Shown: in pieces, positions 31,741 to 43,816 of the stretch
Layout: every line of letters starts with the position of its first letter
Numbering within the stretch: the first letter of the stretch is position 1
DNA from: Selaginella moellendorffii
Taxonomy: Eukaryota; Streptophyta; Lycopodiopsida; Selaginellales; Selaginellaceae
Assembly (NCBI RefSeq): GCF_000143415.4
Contig: NW_003314277.1
Location: forward strand, 1,074,868 to 1,138,867
Direction of reading: 5' to 3'
Length of the DNA: 64,000 nucleotides
Translations under genes and position numbers: made by a program
The notes under the pieces: generated by a model
Seen by the model: the letters and a program-made list of their open reading frames with translations, nothing else
Database searches by the model: none
Told to the model about the DNA's origin: nothing

Positions 31741-31990
31741 TTCACATGTATTTTCTCTTACCAGATTCTAGTTTTTTGCAGGATCTACCTCAGGAGTAAA
31801 CTGTTCGTTGCAACGTCAAGCTGTTCATTCCTGTCGATGACGTTCGTATCCTCCAGATGTATTATCAGATGTATCTTCTCTTACCGGATTCTTTTTTTTT
31901 TTTTCCCAGGATCTACTGCAAGCTGTTCGTTGCTACTTCAGGCTGTTGAAGATGTTGCTCGAATTTCTGTCGATGACGTCTCTCCTGGTT
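31741..31990. repeat. Imperfect tandem duplication downstream of the 385-aa gene
   Basis: The sequences at about 31741-31850 and 31864-31985 share TTCTCTTACC-GATTCT, CAGGATCTAC and TGTCGATGACGT in the same order, a period of about 125 bp. Each copy looks like intron end plus exon start, so they could be duplicated terminal exons. No continuous coding model was found. The rest of 31714-32451 shows nothing else I can name. Confidence 0.5.
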
Positions 31991-32451
31991 CGTGTCCTCG
32001 ATTCGAGAGTATCGTCCCGGCTCCCAAGAGCAAAGCCTGTCCACGATCGAGAAACTTAACTTCACCAGCGTTCCTCCTCAGTCCTCACAAGCACGACTAG
32101 GCAAATCGAGAAAGCCTGTGGAAACCAGACTTTCAGTCACTCTCGGCTTCTTCCAGAAGATCTCGTCCCAGATCACGGCAAGGTGATCTCGAGGACTGTG
32201 GATCTTGCACTCTCGCTGCTAGCGCCGATTCGGCAGAGAATTGCCATGCTTGTCCTTCCGTGCTGGTAAAGTCGGCATTGCTACAAGTCAGGCACAAAGT
32301 TCCATGGAGTTTTCTAGCGCTGGAAGTTTTCTAGTCCCGTTTCTAAGTCCGTTCTAAGCGTTCATTGTTACTCCAATTGAAAATCGCCCTTTTTAGGGCA
32401 ACCATAGTATAGTCCTCTGTTTTAGGGTTTTTCTCTGGAAGCGCAGATCAA

Positions 32452-35400
32452 ATGAGCTCCCAGGTACCGCCGTATGGAGCCCCGATCCGGCCGGGCGGAT
32501 TCCCTCCACAGTATGGATCTATGCCGCTGCAAGCTCCCCCCGATGGATCCTTCATCCGGCCGCCACCGTATGGATCTGCGCCGCCACCGCCGCTGCCGGG
32601 ATCTCAAGCCGCTGCTCCTCCTCCCGGAGCTGGAGCTACGCCAGTGCCACAGTATGGCGCGTCGAATCAGCCGGGCATGGTAGGTTTTCGGCCACAGTAT
32701 GGCGGATCTCTGCGACCTCCGCCTCCATTCCAAGGTATGGCGCCGCCTTCTCGTCCATTCCAGGGCCCGGGAGTGGGATCAGGACAGGAAATTTCGAGCT
32801 TCCAGGCGAATTCAGGCATGCCGGCGCCATTCCAGAGCCAGTCGGCGTCGATCCAAGGGCCTCCCCAGTTCCAGGGCCCTCCTCCATCGTTCCAGAGCTC
32901 AATCCAGGGGCCTCCATCTTTCCAGAGCCACCCCTCCTCGATCCAGGGACAGCCGCCGCAGCCATTCCAGAGCCATCCTCAAGCTCCTCCACAGCCTCTA
33001 CAGATGCAAGGGCCTCCACTCCAGCCTCCACAGTTTCTAAGCCGGCCGCCAGGGCCTGGTTACTCGCAAATGCCGCCTCCTCCTGGCCAGAATTGGAGAC
33101 CCTCTGTGAGTATCGGGTTTTTTGGAGAAAGCTCTCTAATGCTTGTTTTCTCTGTTGCTAGATTGGAGATAATTTACAGCAGCCTGGCTCTCCCTCTACG
33201 ACTCCTTCGCAACGCATTGATCCATCTCAAATTCCCCGCCCTCAGCCCAGCTTCGCTACGTCCGTTTATGATACAGTTTCTAGCGGTCCAATTCCTCCGG
33301 TAAGCCTGCGAAACTCTTGTGTTCCTCCTTTTATAACTTTTTCCTTCGATGCAGTCTTCGACGAGTGATTTTTACGTGAGAGATGCCGGAAACTGTAGCC
33401 CAAGGATTATGCGAAGCACTCTTTATCAGGTAAGGTGGTAAACACTGGTGTTTCTGGCGTTCTGATTGTGAGAAACTTAGGTTCCATGCACCGCGGATTT
33501 GCTAAACACCTCGAAAATGCCTCTGGCTCTGATAATTCAGCCACTCGCCCTCCCTCACGTGAATGAAGAGCCTATCAAGGTACTCAAGAGAAGCAAAGAT
33601 TGTTGTTTTTGGTAGCTCAAATGCTTGGCAGGTTGTTGACTTTGGAGAAAGTGGGCCAGTTCGGTGCAATAGATGTAAAGCATACATTAATTCCTTTATG
33701 AAGTTTATCGACCAAGGACGCCGTTTTGTTTGCAATATTTGTGGTAAGATGTTTTCTATGCAAGCATGAAATCTAACGTGCTACATCAACAGGACACACA
33801 AACGAAACTCCGCGAGATTACGTTTGCAACCTCGGACCGGATGGACGAAGGAGAGACGCTGACGACAGGCCTGAACTCTCTCGTGGAACAGTCGAGTTCG
33901 TTGCAACCCAAGAGTATTTGGTACGTATTAGCAATATACAGACAGTCGTAAGAGTTAAAATAAATTTTGTAGCTTCGACCTCCAATGCCACCAGTGTTCT
34001 TCTTTCTGGTGGATGTCTCAGCTAATGCTATCAAGACGGGAGCGGCCGCCGCAGCTTGCAGTGCTATTCAGAGAGTTCTGGCGGATATTGCAGTAAGCTC
34101 GGTGCATAGTTTTTTGTGCTACTTGAATCATTCAAAATTTTGCTTTACGTTCAGGAAGGTCCTAGGACAATGGTTGGAGTTGCAACGTTTGATTCAACTA
34201 TACACTTCTACAATTTGAGTAAAGACCTGCAACAGGTTTAGATAATGTTCTTTTTTTATTCAAATCCTTCCTAAGTCGATATCGACAGCCATCCATGCTC
34301 GTAGTGCCAGACATACAAGACGTATATGTTCCAGTTGAAAACGGACTTGTGGTTCCTGTCGCTGAGGTTTGTAGTTGACCTTTCTAGTTTCTGTATTCAT
34401 CTTTGATGATTGAAGGGCCGCGAGCACATGGAAACTCTTTTGGAGAACATACCCAACATGTTTCATGACAACGTGGTTCAGGAATCAGCTCTTGGTGCAG
34501 CAATGAAGGTGCTTGGGCTTTAAGTTAGATACCTTGATACAAGGTGTTATTCTGTTGCAGGGGTCATTTCTGGCTTTGAAACCTACTGGGGGAAAGCTCT
34601 TAGTTTTCCAATCAGGTACTATGGACTAAAGCTTTTGTTTCGAACGTTCTTAAATGGGGTTTGCAGTTTTACCATCTATTGGCCTTGGAGCTTTAACCCC
34701 AAGGGAGGCGGAGGCGCGAGACAAATCTGCGGTATGGAGATTTACTTGTTTAGCATGTGACTCTATTGTTTTATTCTTAGGAAGCGCACAAGGTGTTACA
34801 ACCTGCAGATAAAACTTTGAAAGCCATGGCAGAGGAGTTTTCTTCGTCCCAGGTACCAAGCAACTAGGTTTGTCCCTGCAACATGTAAGCTTTCGATCAT
34901 GCAGGTTTGCGTGGACTTGTTTTTGACAACCCAAACATACGTCGATATAGCATCACTTTCAGTTGTGCCCATCACAACTGGAGGTCAAGTATGTTACTGT
35001 CAATCTCCTTACTTTTTGTCCGACTGACATCGTGTTCAGGCTTATTATTATTTTCCCTTCTCTGCTACCATGGATTCAGCTAAGTTGTATAATGATTTAC
35101 GATGGAACTTAACCAGGCCTCAAGGACTTGAAGCCGTGATGCGTGTGCGATGTAGTCAGGTAAAAGATATGAACTGGTTAGAACCTGTCTGAATCTCTCT
35201 TGTAGGGAATCAAAGTCCAGGACTACTTTGGCAGCTGTAAACGGGTTACCACTGATGTCGATCTTCCTGCGGTAATTGATCTACATGGAACTAAGCTCCT
35301 GTAATGCAGTGTGTTTTTCTAGATTGATTGTGATAAATCCATTCTGGTCACGTTCAAGCACGAAGACAAATTCCAAGAAGGAGCGGACTGTTGTTTTCAG

Positions 35401-36673
35401 GTGCGCTTGCATTTACATAATGCTATTGCCTGTTCTGACTATTGCCAAACTTGTCAATGCTTTTGTAGTCGGCGTTACTCTACACCACGGTCGATGGGCA
35501 TAGACGTATCAGAGTTAGTACACTATCACTTACTTGCACGAACGTTCTGAGCAACCTTTTCAAAGGCGCGGATCTAGATGCACAGTTCACTTATCTTTTG
35601 AAAACTGGTAAGTAATCTGTGTGATTTTCGTTCAAGGTTCTGAAATTGCCTTTGATACAGCTGCTCAAGGCGTGCCTGTCTCCCCTCTTTCGCAAGTTAG
35701 GGAGCAAACCATTGGACAGTGTGTTCAGAGCTTGTTTTCGTATAGAAAGTTTTGCGCAACTGCATCTTCTTCGGGCCAGCTTATCTTGCCCGAATGCCTT
35801 AAGCTGCTACCGCTATATACACTCGGTAAGTTTCGTGTCGTTTGTTTTTTTAACTTTTCACAATGTCGTTTCCTTCTTTACAGCTCTTACAAAGAGCGTG
35901 GGTCTCCGGCAAGATGTTCGTGTTGATGAAAGAGCTTACTGGCTTATGCGAGCTACAAGCATCTCGGCATCCCTCGCGATACCGTTGGTGTATCCCAGAC
36001 TATTTTCCGTCCACAACATACCAAAGGTACTAGTTATCTCTTTGGTACTCTGATTAAAGCGCGTTTTGCATAGCTGGACGAGTCGAGTCTACCACCGACG
36101 CTTCCTCTATCAAGCGAGAACCTGGACCCAGAAGGAATCTTTCTTTTGGAGACCGGTGAGGACGCTTTTCTATACGCAGGGAAGGCTGTCTCCTCTGAGC
36201 TGCTTCATCAACTCTTTGAAGTGCGGTCTGTGAACGAAGTGATTCCCGGACAGGTACTTCATTCCCTCGCTCGTATGACTCGTAATTTTCTTACTCTTGT
36301 TCTCTTTTGCAGTTTTTGTTGCAAGAGTACGATAACGAGCCATCAATTTTGCTGAACAAGATGGTGAACGAGATCCGTCGCCAACGCTGCTCTTACCTGC
36401 GGTATGTTTCGATAAAAAAAGCTCTCACTAGTCTTTCTAACGCGGATGCTTGCTATTCTAGGTTGCATTTGCTGAAGCGGGGAGATCCTTTAGGTGATCA
36501 AACACTCTCATTTTTTTTCTTTTTCGAGGCACTCTTGCTCATTCGGTTTTGTTACAGAGATGATGTTCCACTCCTTCATGATCGAGGACAAGAGCGGGCT
36601 GGGCTCGTCTTATGTGGAGTTCCTTGTCTACGTGCACAGGCAAATCCAGGTAAAAATGCAGTCTGGGAGCTGA
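32452..36673 (+). CDS. SEC24: SEC24-type COPII coat protein, 993 aa
   Basis: Twenty-four exons starting 32452-33105, 33162-33299, 33355-33429, 33481-33579, 33632-33743, 33793-33920, 33973-34092 and ending 36074-36253, 36313-36401, 36462-36493, 36558-36673. The lengths sum to 994 codons. The first 260 residues are Pro/Gln-rich (repeats of SIQGPPxFQ). The zinc finger uses C334, C337, C356 and C359. It is followed by the trunk ([17 protein letters not shown]), beta-sandwich, helical and gelsolin-like regions, ending in [13 protein letters not shown]24 selects cargo in COPII vesicles leaving the ER. Introns are all about 50-70 nt. The last six exons were duplicated downstream (42572-43394). Confidence 0.95.
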
Positions 36674-36965
36674 GCTTATTAAAAGCGGAAGAAATTCATT
36701 CAATAACATTCCCCATTAGTCATGAATCTAAAAGATTCTCAAGCATAGCATTTGCAAGAATTATGTTTTGGCAAACCCATTTTACTCCAGACGTTGTAAA
36801 ACATTAATGTTTTTTACTACAATGAAAGCACAAATACCCAAAACGTCTGACTTCGCGCTTGACACGGTCGAAGATCTACATCCGTATCCGCGCGGCTTGA
36901 CATTTTACTTTTCAACGTCGAAAAAGTCAGCAAGTTATCCGGAACTATAACACGCTCTCCTGCAC

Positions 36966-36971
36966 TATAGA
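36966..36971 (+). promoter_or_regulatory. Variant TATA box of the first peptide gene
   Basis: CACTATAGATCC, where the paralogous promoter at 43687-43692 has TATAAA in the same context. The one-base change could weaken this promoter. Confidence 0.45.
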
Positions 36972-37095
36972 TCCTCCCACTCCATACTCAAGCACATCAA
37001 AGCTCACACTCAAGCTCCTCCAAGTTTCTCTAGCTTTCTCCGATCTCGTTCACAAGTCTGGGATCACATCAAAGCAAGAGGCGTTCTTAAAAAAG

Positions 37096-37323
37096 ATGGC
37101 GAGCAACAAGATGCTGCTGGCGATGCTTGTGGTGGTGCTCCTGGTGGGAGTTGACATTGGAGGAATTGCAAGTGCGAGCACCCAGGGGCGATGCAAGCCG
37201 GGGTGGCACTGGGATGGGAAGAAGTGCGTCTATTGCCAGCCAAACTGGTACTGGTACAACAATTCTTGCCACCGCTGCAAGATGGGCTCGCACTGGACTG
37301 GAAGTTCCTGCAAGAAGAACTGA
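37096..37323 (+). CDS. Secreted Cys/Trp-module peptide, copy 1 (A type, 75 aa)
   Basis: Intronless. Residues 1 to about 28 are a signal peptide (MLLAMLVVVLLVG core). The mature part has six cysteines (C33, 44, 47, 58, 61, 72) at the family spacing C-x10-C-x2-C-x10-C-x2-C-x10-C, with one WYWY module (NWYWYNNSCHRC). Its last module has lost the first Trp (GSHWTG). Family and function are not recognised. The layout looks like a small apoplastic disulfide-rich peptide. It lies just downstream of SEC24 in block I and corresponds to copy 5 in block II, which has three more modules. Confidence 0.8.
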   Translation: MASNKMLLAMLVVVLLVGVDIGGIASASTQGRCKPGWHWDGKKCVYCQPNWYWYNNSCHRCKMGSHWTGSSCKKN

Positions 37324-37791
37324 AGTTGCCTATCAAGATCCAAGCTTATGTAATATGTCAACGACAATAAATATTGTGGTTGTGCTGTTTCTTGTGATAA
37401 CCTTTTGGTGAATAAAATGTGTGTGCTTTTCTTTCCATGACATCCCATTCTAAGGCTCGGTTTCCTCATCCAGAATCCGCTTGACGAGAGACTTGCTGCC
37501 AATTTCACTTTTAGTTTCTAGCAACTCGAGCAGCAAGATTATCGAAATACCGAAGTCTTGCGCTGCTGAGTTTCATACTCGAGACAAGAGATGAGAGAGA
37601 AATGTGAATCATGCCTCTTAGTTTGGCCACAAGTGGACTTTAAGAAATTACGGTTCGTAAATTTCTTGCAGTTTCTAGCTATTTACTTTTAAAAATATTA
37701 TCATATTTTTTAATGCATTGTCTTTTGATGATTTCACGGGACTTAAATAGAGACTGTTTCATCTGGATTGACCCCGTCAATCAAGCACAAA

Positions 37792-37863
37792 CACGACATG
37801 TCGTGCCGGAGACGCAGTAAAAACCGTGTGCATAGCTACTCAGCCTCAAATCCTCCATATAAA
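37792..37863 (+). promoter_or_regulatory. B-type promoter: palindrome and TATA box (copy 2)
   Basis: CACGACATGTCGTG at 37792-37805 is a perfect 14-bp palindrome. TATAAA follows at 37858-37863, about 100 bp before the ATG of copy 2. The same pair is found upstream of every B-type copy, exactly or with one change. Confidence 0.65.
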
Positions 37864-37964
37864 TTGGTCCCACATTGGCAACACCATAACACAGCAAAGC
37901 ATTTAATCAAGAGAAAGAAGAGATACAAGAAAAGCAATCAGTTTGCATTTCTATTGACGATACA

Positions 37965-38280
37965 ATGGCGAGCAAGTCACAGCTGATGCTTCTGGCCACG
38001 TTTGACAATCCTCCTGGTTGGAGTGGACGTTGGTGGAATCGAAAGCGCAGCAGCCCAGCAGAAATGCAAATCTGGCTGGAACTAGGACGGCCACAAGTGC
38101 ATCCAGTGTCCCAAAGGCTGGTACTGGTATAGCAACGATTGCCACCAATGTCTCTCCGGTTGGAAGTGGAGTGGAAGCAAATGCGTGAGTTGCCCGAGCA
38201 GCTGGTACTGGTACAACAACAAGTGCCACCAATGCCAATTTGGCTGGAAATGGAGCAAGGACCATTGCATCAAGAACTGA
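37965..38280 (+). pseudogene. Cys/Trp-module peptide, copy 2 (B type, broken)
   Basis: Starts like the intact B copies (MASKSQLMLLAT) but has lost two bases in the signal peptide, shifting the frame. It also carries TAG in place of TGG in the first module (AACTAGGAC). The remaining modules are intact in sequence. The same TAG is present in copy 6, so it predates the block duplication. Confidence 0.85.
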
Positions 38281-38418
38281 CCAAGTTGGAATCCAATATT
38301 TGATGGATCGTCACAAAATAATTGTCCCATGTCCATTTGGTTATGAAAGTATATGAAAGATGTGAGCTCGAACTCCCGACCCCAGCTTTCTTTCTTTCTA
38401 ACCTTTATTTATCCTGCG

Positions 38419-38692
38419 GCTGCATTCTACGACTGATTTTTACTTTCAGCCAAGATACTCCACGAACACAAAAGAAGGCTTTAGTACAAGAGAAGCTACC
38501 AGAGAAGTGTCTATGTCATCTTTTCGACATTGTTTGAGGTAAACTTCAAGAAAAGTTTACGTGAATTTTCTAGTTCACTTGGTTTCCATCCTTCCCCACA
38601 GGATTGTGTTGTCTCAAATGCGGACCAAATCTGGATCAATCGGTACCCAGTCCAAGCCAAGGCCGCATTGTATCACAGCTTCACATTTGATT
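38419..38692 (+). pseudogene. Pectinesterase fragment 1
   Basis: Decayed copy of the end of exon 3, intron 3 and the start of exon 4 of the pectinesterase gene at 49407-50749. Shared words include GCATTCTACGACTG, TTGTTTGAGGTAAACTT and AAATCTGGATC. Many small deletions; not coding. Confidence 0.75.
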
Positions 38693-38862
38693 TTTTAACG
38701 TAGATATTGTCAATGAGTAGCCCTGAACTAACTTGGAGAAGCTTGAAGTGTTGGATGGGAGGATTTACAGTTCTAGGCTGTGACCACGTCTTATAGGATT
38801 AGCACTCAAAGTTTCTTATCGTTTGCAAGTCGAGACAGAGGCAAGAGGAGAGCTTTAAGAAA

Positions 38863-39136
38863 ATGGCGAGCAACAAGAAGAGCGTGAGGCGGTGCTCCTG
38901 GTGGGAGGCATTGCAAATGCAAGCGCCCTGACGTGGGAATGCAAGTCGGGTTGGCACTGGGATACGATTAGGAAGACGTGCGTCTCTGGTACAACAATTC
39001 CTGCCACCGATGCCCGGAGTACTGGTTCTGGTATACCAGTTCTTGCCACCGTTGCTCTGTTGGCACTGGTATGACATCGGTTGCCACCGATGCGAAAAGG
39101 GGCTGGCGCTGGACTGGAAGGTTCTGTAAGAACTGA
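38863..39136 (+). pseudogene. Cys/Trp-module peptide, copy 3 (decayed)
   Basis: Begins ATGGCGAGCAACAAGAAG, as in the A type, then has a deletion in the signal peptide, a TGA and further frameshifts. GIANASALTWECKSGWHWD is still readable in another frame. The closest relative is copy 7 at the same place in block II. Confidence 0.75.
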
Positions 39137-39625
39137 ATTGCCCATCATTTCCATGCTGAAACGTGTATAAAGCCAATTGTAATAACCTTTTGGTAAATAA
39201 ACTGTGTCGTCCATTCTACGGTAGCGGAAGTCCCATTTCCTCGGCAGGATCGGAAGAGATTTCATCCTGCCTTGCTGCTTGAGTTTCATTTTCTAATATT
39301 TCATAAAGTTTTTTTGGAATGTTTAGAAGCTTGGAGGCCTTTTCTCCACCATATCAATAAGTGCGTTCACTTTTGAAAACATTATCATATTTTTTAATGC
39401 ATATGAGGCAATTCATATAAAATAGTGATTGATCGCAACGAGATAGATAGATAGATAAACATACCGGGATATTTTTGATAATTTCACAAGGAAACTCGAG
39501 GTTGTTCATCTGGATAAAGTCGTACACTTGTTTCTTGACCACGTCAATCAAGCACAAACACGACATATCGTGCCCGAGAAGCAGTAAAAACCGTGTACAT
39601 AGCAGTGTTAGCCTCAAATCCTCCA

Positions 39626-39631
39626 TATAAA
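39626..39631 (+). promoter_or_regulatory. TATA box of copy 4
   Basis: CCATATAAATTGG context as in the other B-type promoters. The palindrome upstream (about 39561-39574) is one base off (ACATATCGTG). Confidence 0.5.
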
Positions 39632-39697
39632 TTGGCACCATAATACAGCAAAGCAAAGAAGGGATACAAAAAAAAAATTAGTTTACATTTCTAGATC

Positions 39698-39830
39698 AGA
39701 TGGAAGTGGAGTGGAAGCAAATGCGTGAGTTGCCCAAGAAACTGGTACTGGTACAACAAGAAGTGCCACCAATGCCAGTTTGGCTGGAAATGGAGCAAAG
39801 GACCATTGCATCAAGAACTAACCAAATTGG
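39698..39830 (+). pseudogene. Cys/Trp-module peptide, copy 4 (B type, 5' truncated)
   Basis: The promoter runs directly into the middle of the gene. Signal peptide and first two modules are deleted. The remaining WYWY module is followed by an extra A that shifts the frame before the stop. Confidence 0.8.
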
Positions 39831-39891
39831 AGGCACAAAATGAATTGTGATTTTAAATCTGATTTAAATACAAACTTATTGGGAGAAACAT

Positions 39892-39924
39892 GGGGTGAGA
39901 GAGGCTCGAACTCTCTACCTCAGG
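39892..39924 (-). pseudogene. tRNA-Met 3' fragment 1
   Basis: GGGGTGAGAGAGGCTCGAAC and following bases match the acceptor 3' strand and T arm of the intact tRNA at 49124-49207. The rest of the tRNA is missing. Confidence 0.75.
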
Positions 39925-39949
39925 TAGAATCAAAGGGCTAATGGAGCAT

Positions 39950-42565
39950 TGGTTAAAAAAAGAGGAAGTTATGGTGTGCAATTTAGCGGATGATCATATG
40001 CAAAAATTGACATGTTGTCTTCCAATTCGTCTATAATTTTATGGCCATAATATGCCCATCGGATGGCCATGGCATGTTTCCATTATCACTCCATACACTC
40101 ATTAGCATAACTTTGATTTGTTAACTTAGGGTTGGTAGCTTGTCCTGGTCCTTAATGTTGCTGCCCAAGACAGGATTCAACTGGCATGGTAGATGAGTTT
40201 TTCTGGTAGGAGGTGAAATTTATTTCTTGTTTGTAGATCATTTGTTTTTTTCGGTTGCAGTGTCAAAATTGTTTGGCCTAAAGTATTTCCTAATGGTGTG
40301 TGTGAAACCACCTGATTTATGGCTTTAAATTATCCATTGTTATACTAATTGTGTACTAAATTTGTACAGTCGCAAGGCTTTGGAAATCTAATTAATTTTG
40401 TTACTTGAATTCTCTAGACTAAAACTACTAGTTACCTTGCAACTTACCTTGGAATTTCAAAACCAATGCTGTACAAGTACATGAGGCTTATTGATCCCAA
40501 TTGGAGGCATGTATATAACATGATGCCATCAAGAGAGGTATTGAATATTATCCAAGCTAATATTTCTATGAATCATGTTGTCACAAATTGGGGGATTATC
40601 AACTCCTGCTTAGGCTATAGAATTGCAAGATATTGATTTAGTCGACGCCAAATAGGAGCCAAACTAATATTTTAAATGATCGAACATATATTCCAACCAC
40701 TATCCCTACTATACATTTGGAACCCCCCCTCCCTCCCCCTGGAGAACACATGCTTTAGGCTTTCACCCCTAGCCTCCCTTAGTACCAATAGTTAATTTTT
40801 AGGATAAACTTAAAACTTATTATTTATGGAATGGCATTAGATTGCGTATTTGGACACAGGACCAACACTATCGTGTTTAAGACAATCTTTACATTCCGTA
40901 AATATGCCAAATTAGTAAATCAAGGCACATTCCATAAATAATAATGGACTAAACGTTAGGACATGATAGCGAGTGTGTTTGGTAGACATAGTAAGCTATC
41001 ATTTAGCAATATTGAGGGACTAATCTCAATATACAGAGGTTCTTGTCACTAGCCAGTGCAAGTTATAACGAGACGGGAAATCCTTACCAAGCACAAAAGG
41101 GGCTACTAAAGGGATCCAACTGTACTGACCTTTTGCTGTTATGGCAGTGAAGAAAGAGTGTCTATAAGGACTAGCTAATAAGTATCTTTCGACACCCGAA
41201 ATCACGTTTGTGACACTCTCCCCCCTTAGGGAAGATCAATGTCCTCATTGATGCATACCTGAGTTTAGCAAATTGTCAAGGAAATAACTCTGAAAGTTAA
41301 TAGAAAGCATATTATGTAGGAAACACATTGACTTAAATGAGTGATGGAACTACCTCTCCTCTACATTGTAAGAAACTAAATTTTCTATTTTATTTTAGTC
41401 ACTTAACCACATCTTTGACCATTTGGAGGAGTCTTGCTCACAACTTCTATAAGTCATATTCTTGACTTGGGACATACTAGCACCATAAATGGCATTTATG
41501 CCACTTAGCCTTTACATTTGGTCCAAATGCTCCACATGTTTAATCCCATGATCAACACTCAAAGGTACTACTAACATATCAACCTGTTACACTAAGGTCA
41601 TGTTCATTCACCCTTATCACATTAATAGTCCAAGACCATCTACATCACAGTCCCATCTCTCAAAAATTAAGTTATTCGCCCATGAGTGGTCATCCCTTGA
41701 CCACACTTTAACCCTTAGAATGCTTGGAAACATGGGGAACACCCTTCCTCAATATCCCTTTTTTAGTCCCTACCAAGTCCTTCTTTATTCACGGCCATAT
41801 TTGCCAACACTGCCATTGGGTCAAGGCCCAAAGGCTCAGACTACTAAGTCGCATTGTCCTTTAGGACTTCCTCACCATGTGATTGTATTTAATCACTATA
41901 TTAGAGGATTATTCCTCTTTCTTTCCACAGTCTGGGACTTTGGGATAACATTTCGAAACACTATAACTTTATGCAAGCCTCGTGTACTTTCCCCACCTTC
42001 TGCCTTTAAATGCCCTAGCCATGTGGTTAGAGCGAGGTTCTGAGTATCTAAGTAGGTAGTGCCACCCACACTTGGATTGGGAGCATTGACCATTTAATCT
42101 CCGAAAGGAGCTAAAACTAGCTCTTAAACACTTTACCAAGCTACCCTACTTTTCTATTTGTATCACCCATTATATGGGTATAGCCTTCTTTGGTCACACT
42201 AGCATTTCTTGGCCAAATTGGCACCACTAGAATCTTCCCTTTACTATACTTTTGGAGCTCACCAAACCCTCTAGGGTTTAGGAAATAAACACTTTGGGCT
42301 TTCACCCTTGGACTACTCAAACTCGGATTTGAATTTGAATTCGGACTCCTTCTCAAACTCGGACTTGGACTCCATCTCAAACTCGGACTTGGACTCCATC
42401 TCAAACTCCATCTCATACACTTCCACATGTCATGTGTTAATCCTCTTGTGTCCCTTTTCTAAAAACTCACTTACTATTTGCTTTATGCTCGTTCCTTATA
42501 GAAGTTTCACTCCTACTCTCAACTATTTAAGTCAAAGCTTTTAATCTAAACATGTTACATTTGTT
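39950..42565. repeat. Repeat-rich insertion between the two duplicated blocks
   Basis: No gene is seen. The part at 40697-40790 resembles the LTR piece around 3256-3340 and 4760-4835 (CTATCCCTACTATAC and TTTCACCCCT). The part at 41600-42430 matches the dispersed repeat at 3692-4554 and ends in a CTCGGACTT-type simple repeat. The middle (40850-41240) includes GACACTCTCCCCCCTTAGGG, possibly another LTR edge. It separates block I from block II, so it either inserted after the duplication or marks its junction. Confidence 0.55.
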
Positions 42566-42571
42566 TGGCTT

Positions 42572-43394
42572 CTACTACTCAAGGTGTGCCTATCTCCCCT
42601 CTTTCTCAAGTTAGAAAGCAAACCATTGGATAGTGTGTTCAAAGCTTGTTTTCATATAGAAAGTTTTGCGCAAATTGCATCTTCTTTGGGCCAGCTTATC
42701 TTGCCCGAATGCCTTAAGCTGCTACCGCTATATACACTCAGTAAGTTTCATGTTGTTATTTTTTTTAACTTTTCACAATCTCGTTTCCTTCTTTACAGCT
42801 CTTACAAAGAGCGTGGGTCTCCGGCAAGATGCTCGTGTTGATGAAAGGGCTTACTGGCTTATGCGAGCTACAAGTATCTCGGCATCCCTCGGGATACCGT
42901 TGGTGTATCCCAGAAAATTTTCCGTCCACAACATACCAAAGGTACTAGTTATCTCTTTGGTACTCTGATTAAGGTGCGTTTTGCATAGCTGGACGAGTTG
43001 AGTCTACCAACTCGTAATTTCTTACTCTTGTTCTCTTTTGCAGTTTTTGTTGCAAGAGTACGATAACGAGCCATCAATTTTGCTGAACAAGATGGTGAAC
43101 GAGATCCGTCGCCAAAGCTGCTCTTACCTGCGGTATGTTTCGATAAAAAAAACTCTCACTAGTCTTTCTAATGCGGATGCTTGCTATTCTAGGTTGCATT
43201 TGCTGAAGCGGGTAGGTGATCAAACACACTCATTTTTTTCTTTTTCGAGGCACTCTTGCTCATTCGGTTTTGTTACAGAGATGATGTTCCACTCCTTCAT
43301 AATCGAGGACAAGAGCGGGCTGGGCTCGTCTTATGTGGAGTTCCTTGTCTACGTGCACAGGCAAATCCAGGTGAAAATGCAGCCTGGGAGCTGA
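42572..43394 (+). pseudogene. Duplicated 3' end of SEC24
   Basis: Matches SEC24 from exon 19 to the stop codon (35658-36673), at high identity with introns. About 190 bp covering most of exon 21 and part of intron 21 is deleted (junction near 43010), destroying the frame. No promoter or 5' part is present. Exons 22 and 24 still read [14 protein letters not shown] and MMFHSFIIEDKSG. Confidence 0.92.
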
Positions 43395-43686
43395 GGTCAC
43401 TAAAAGCGGAAGAAATTCATTCAATAACATTCTCCATTAGTCATGAATCTAAATGATTCTCAAGCATAGTATTTGCAAGAATTATGTTTTGGCAAACCCA
43501 TTTTACTCCAGACGTTGTAAAACATTAATGTTTTTTACTACAATGAAAGCACAAATATCCAAAACGTCTGACTTTGCGCCTGACACGGTCGAAGGGTTAC
43601 ATCTGTATCCGCACGGCTTCACATTTTACTTTTCAACGTCGAAAAAGTCAGCGAGTCATCTGGAACTATAACACGCTCTCCTGCAC

Positions 43687-43692
43687 TATAAA
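43687..43692 (+). promoter_or_regulatory. TATA box of copy 5
   Basis: GCACTATAAATCC lies 125 bp before the ATG at 43817. It places transcription start inside the apparently open frame upstream, so the start codon at 43817 is preferred. Confidence 0.55.
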
Positions 43693-43816
43693 TCCTCCCA
43701 CCCCATACTCAAGCACATCAAAGCTCACACTCAAGCTTCTCCAAGTTTCTCTAACTTTCTCCGATCTCGTTCACAAGTCTGGGATCACATCAAAGCAAGA
43801 GGCGTTCTTAAAAAAG

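Noticed and set aside
31732-32100. 122-aa open frame after the 385-aa gene
   Set aside because: The first half is translated intron-like pyrimidine tract; only a possible exon fragment remains.
43574-43816. In-frame N-terminal extension of peptide copy 5 (198 aa in total)
   Set aside because: A TATA box at 43687-43692 lies inside it, the intact paralogues start at the conserved MASNK/MASKS, and the extension would bury the signal peptide.
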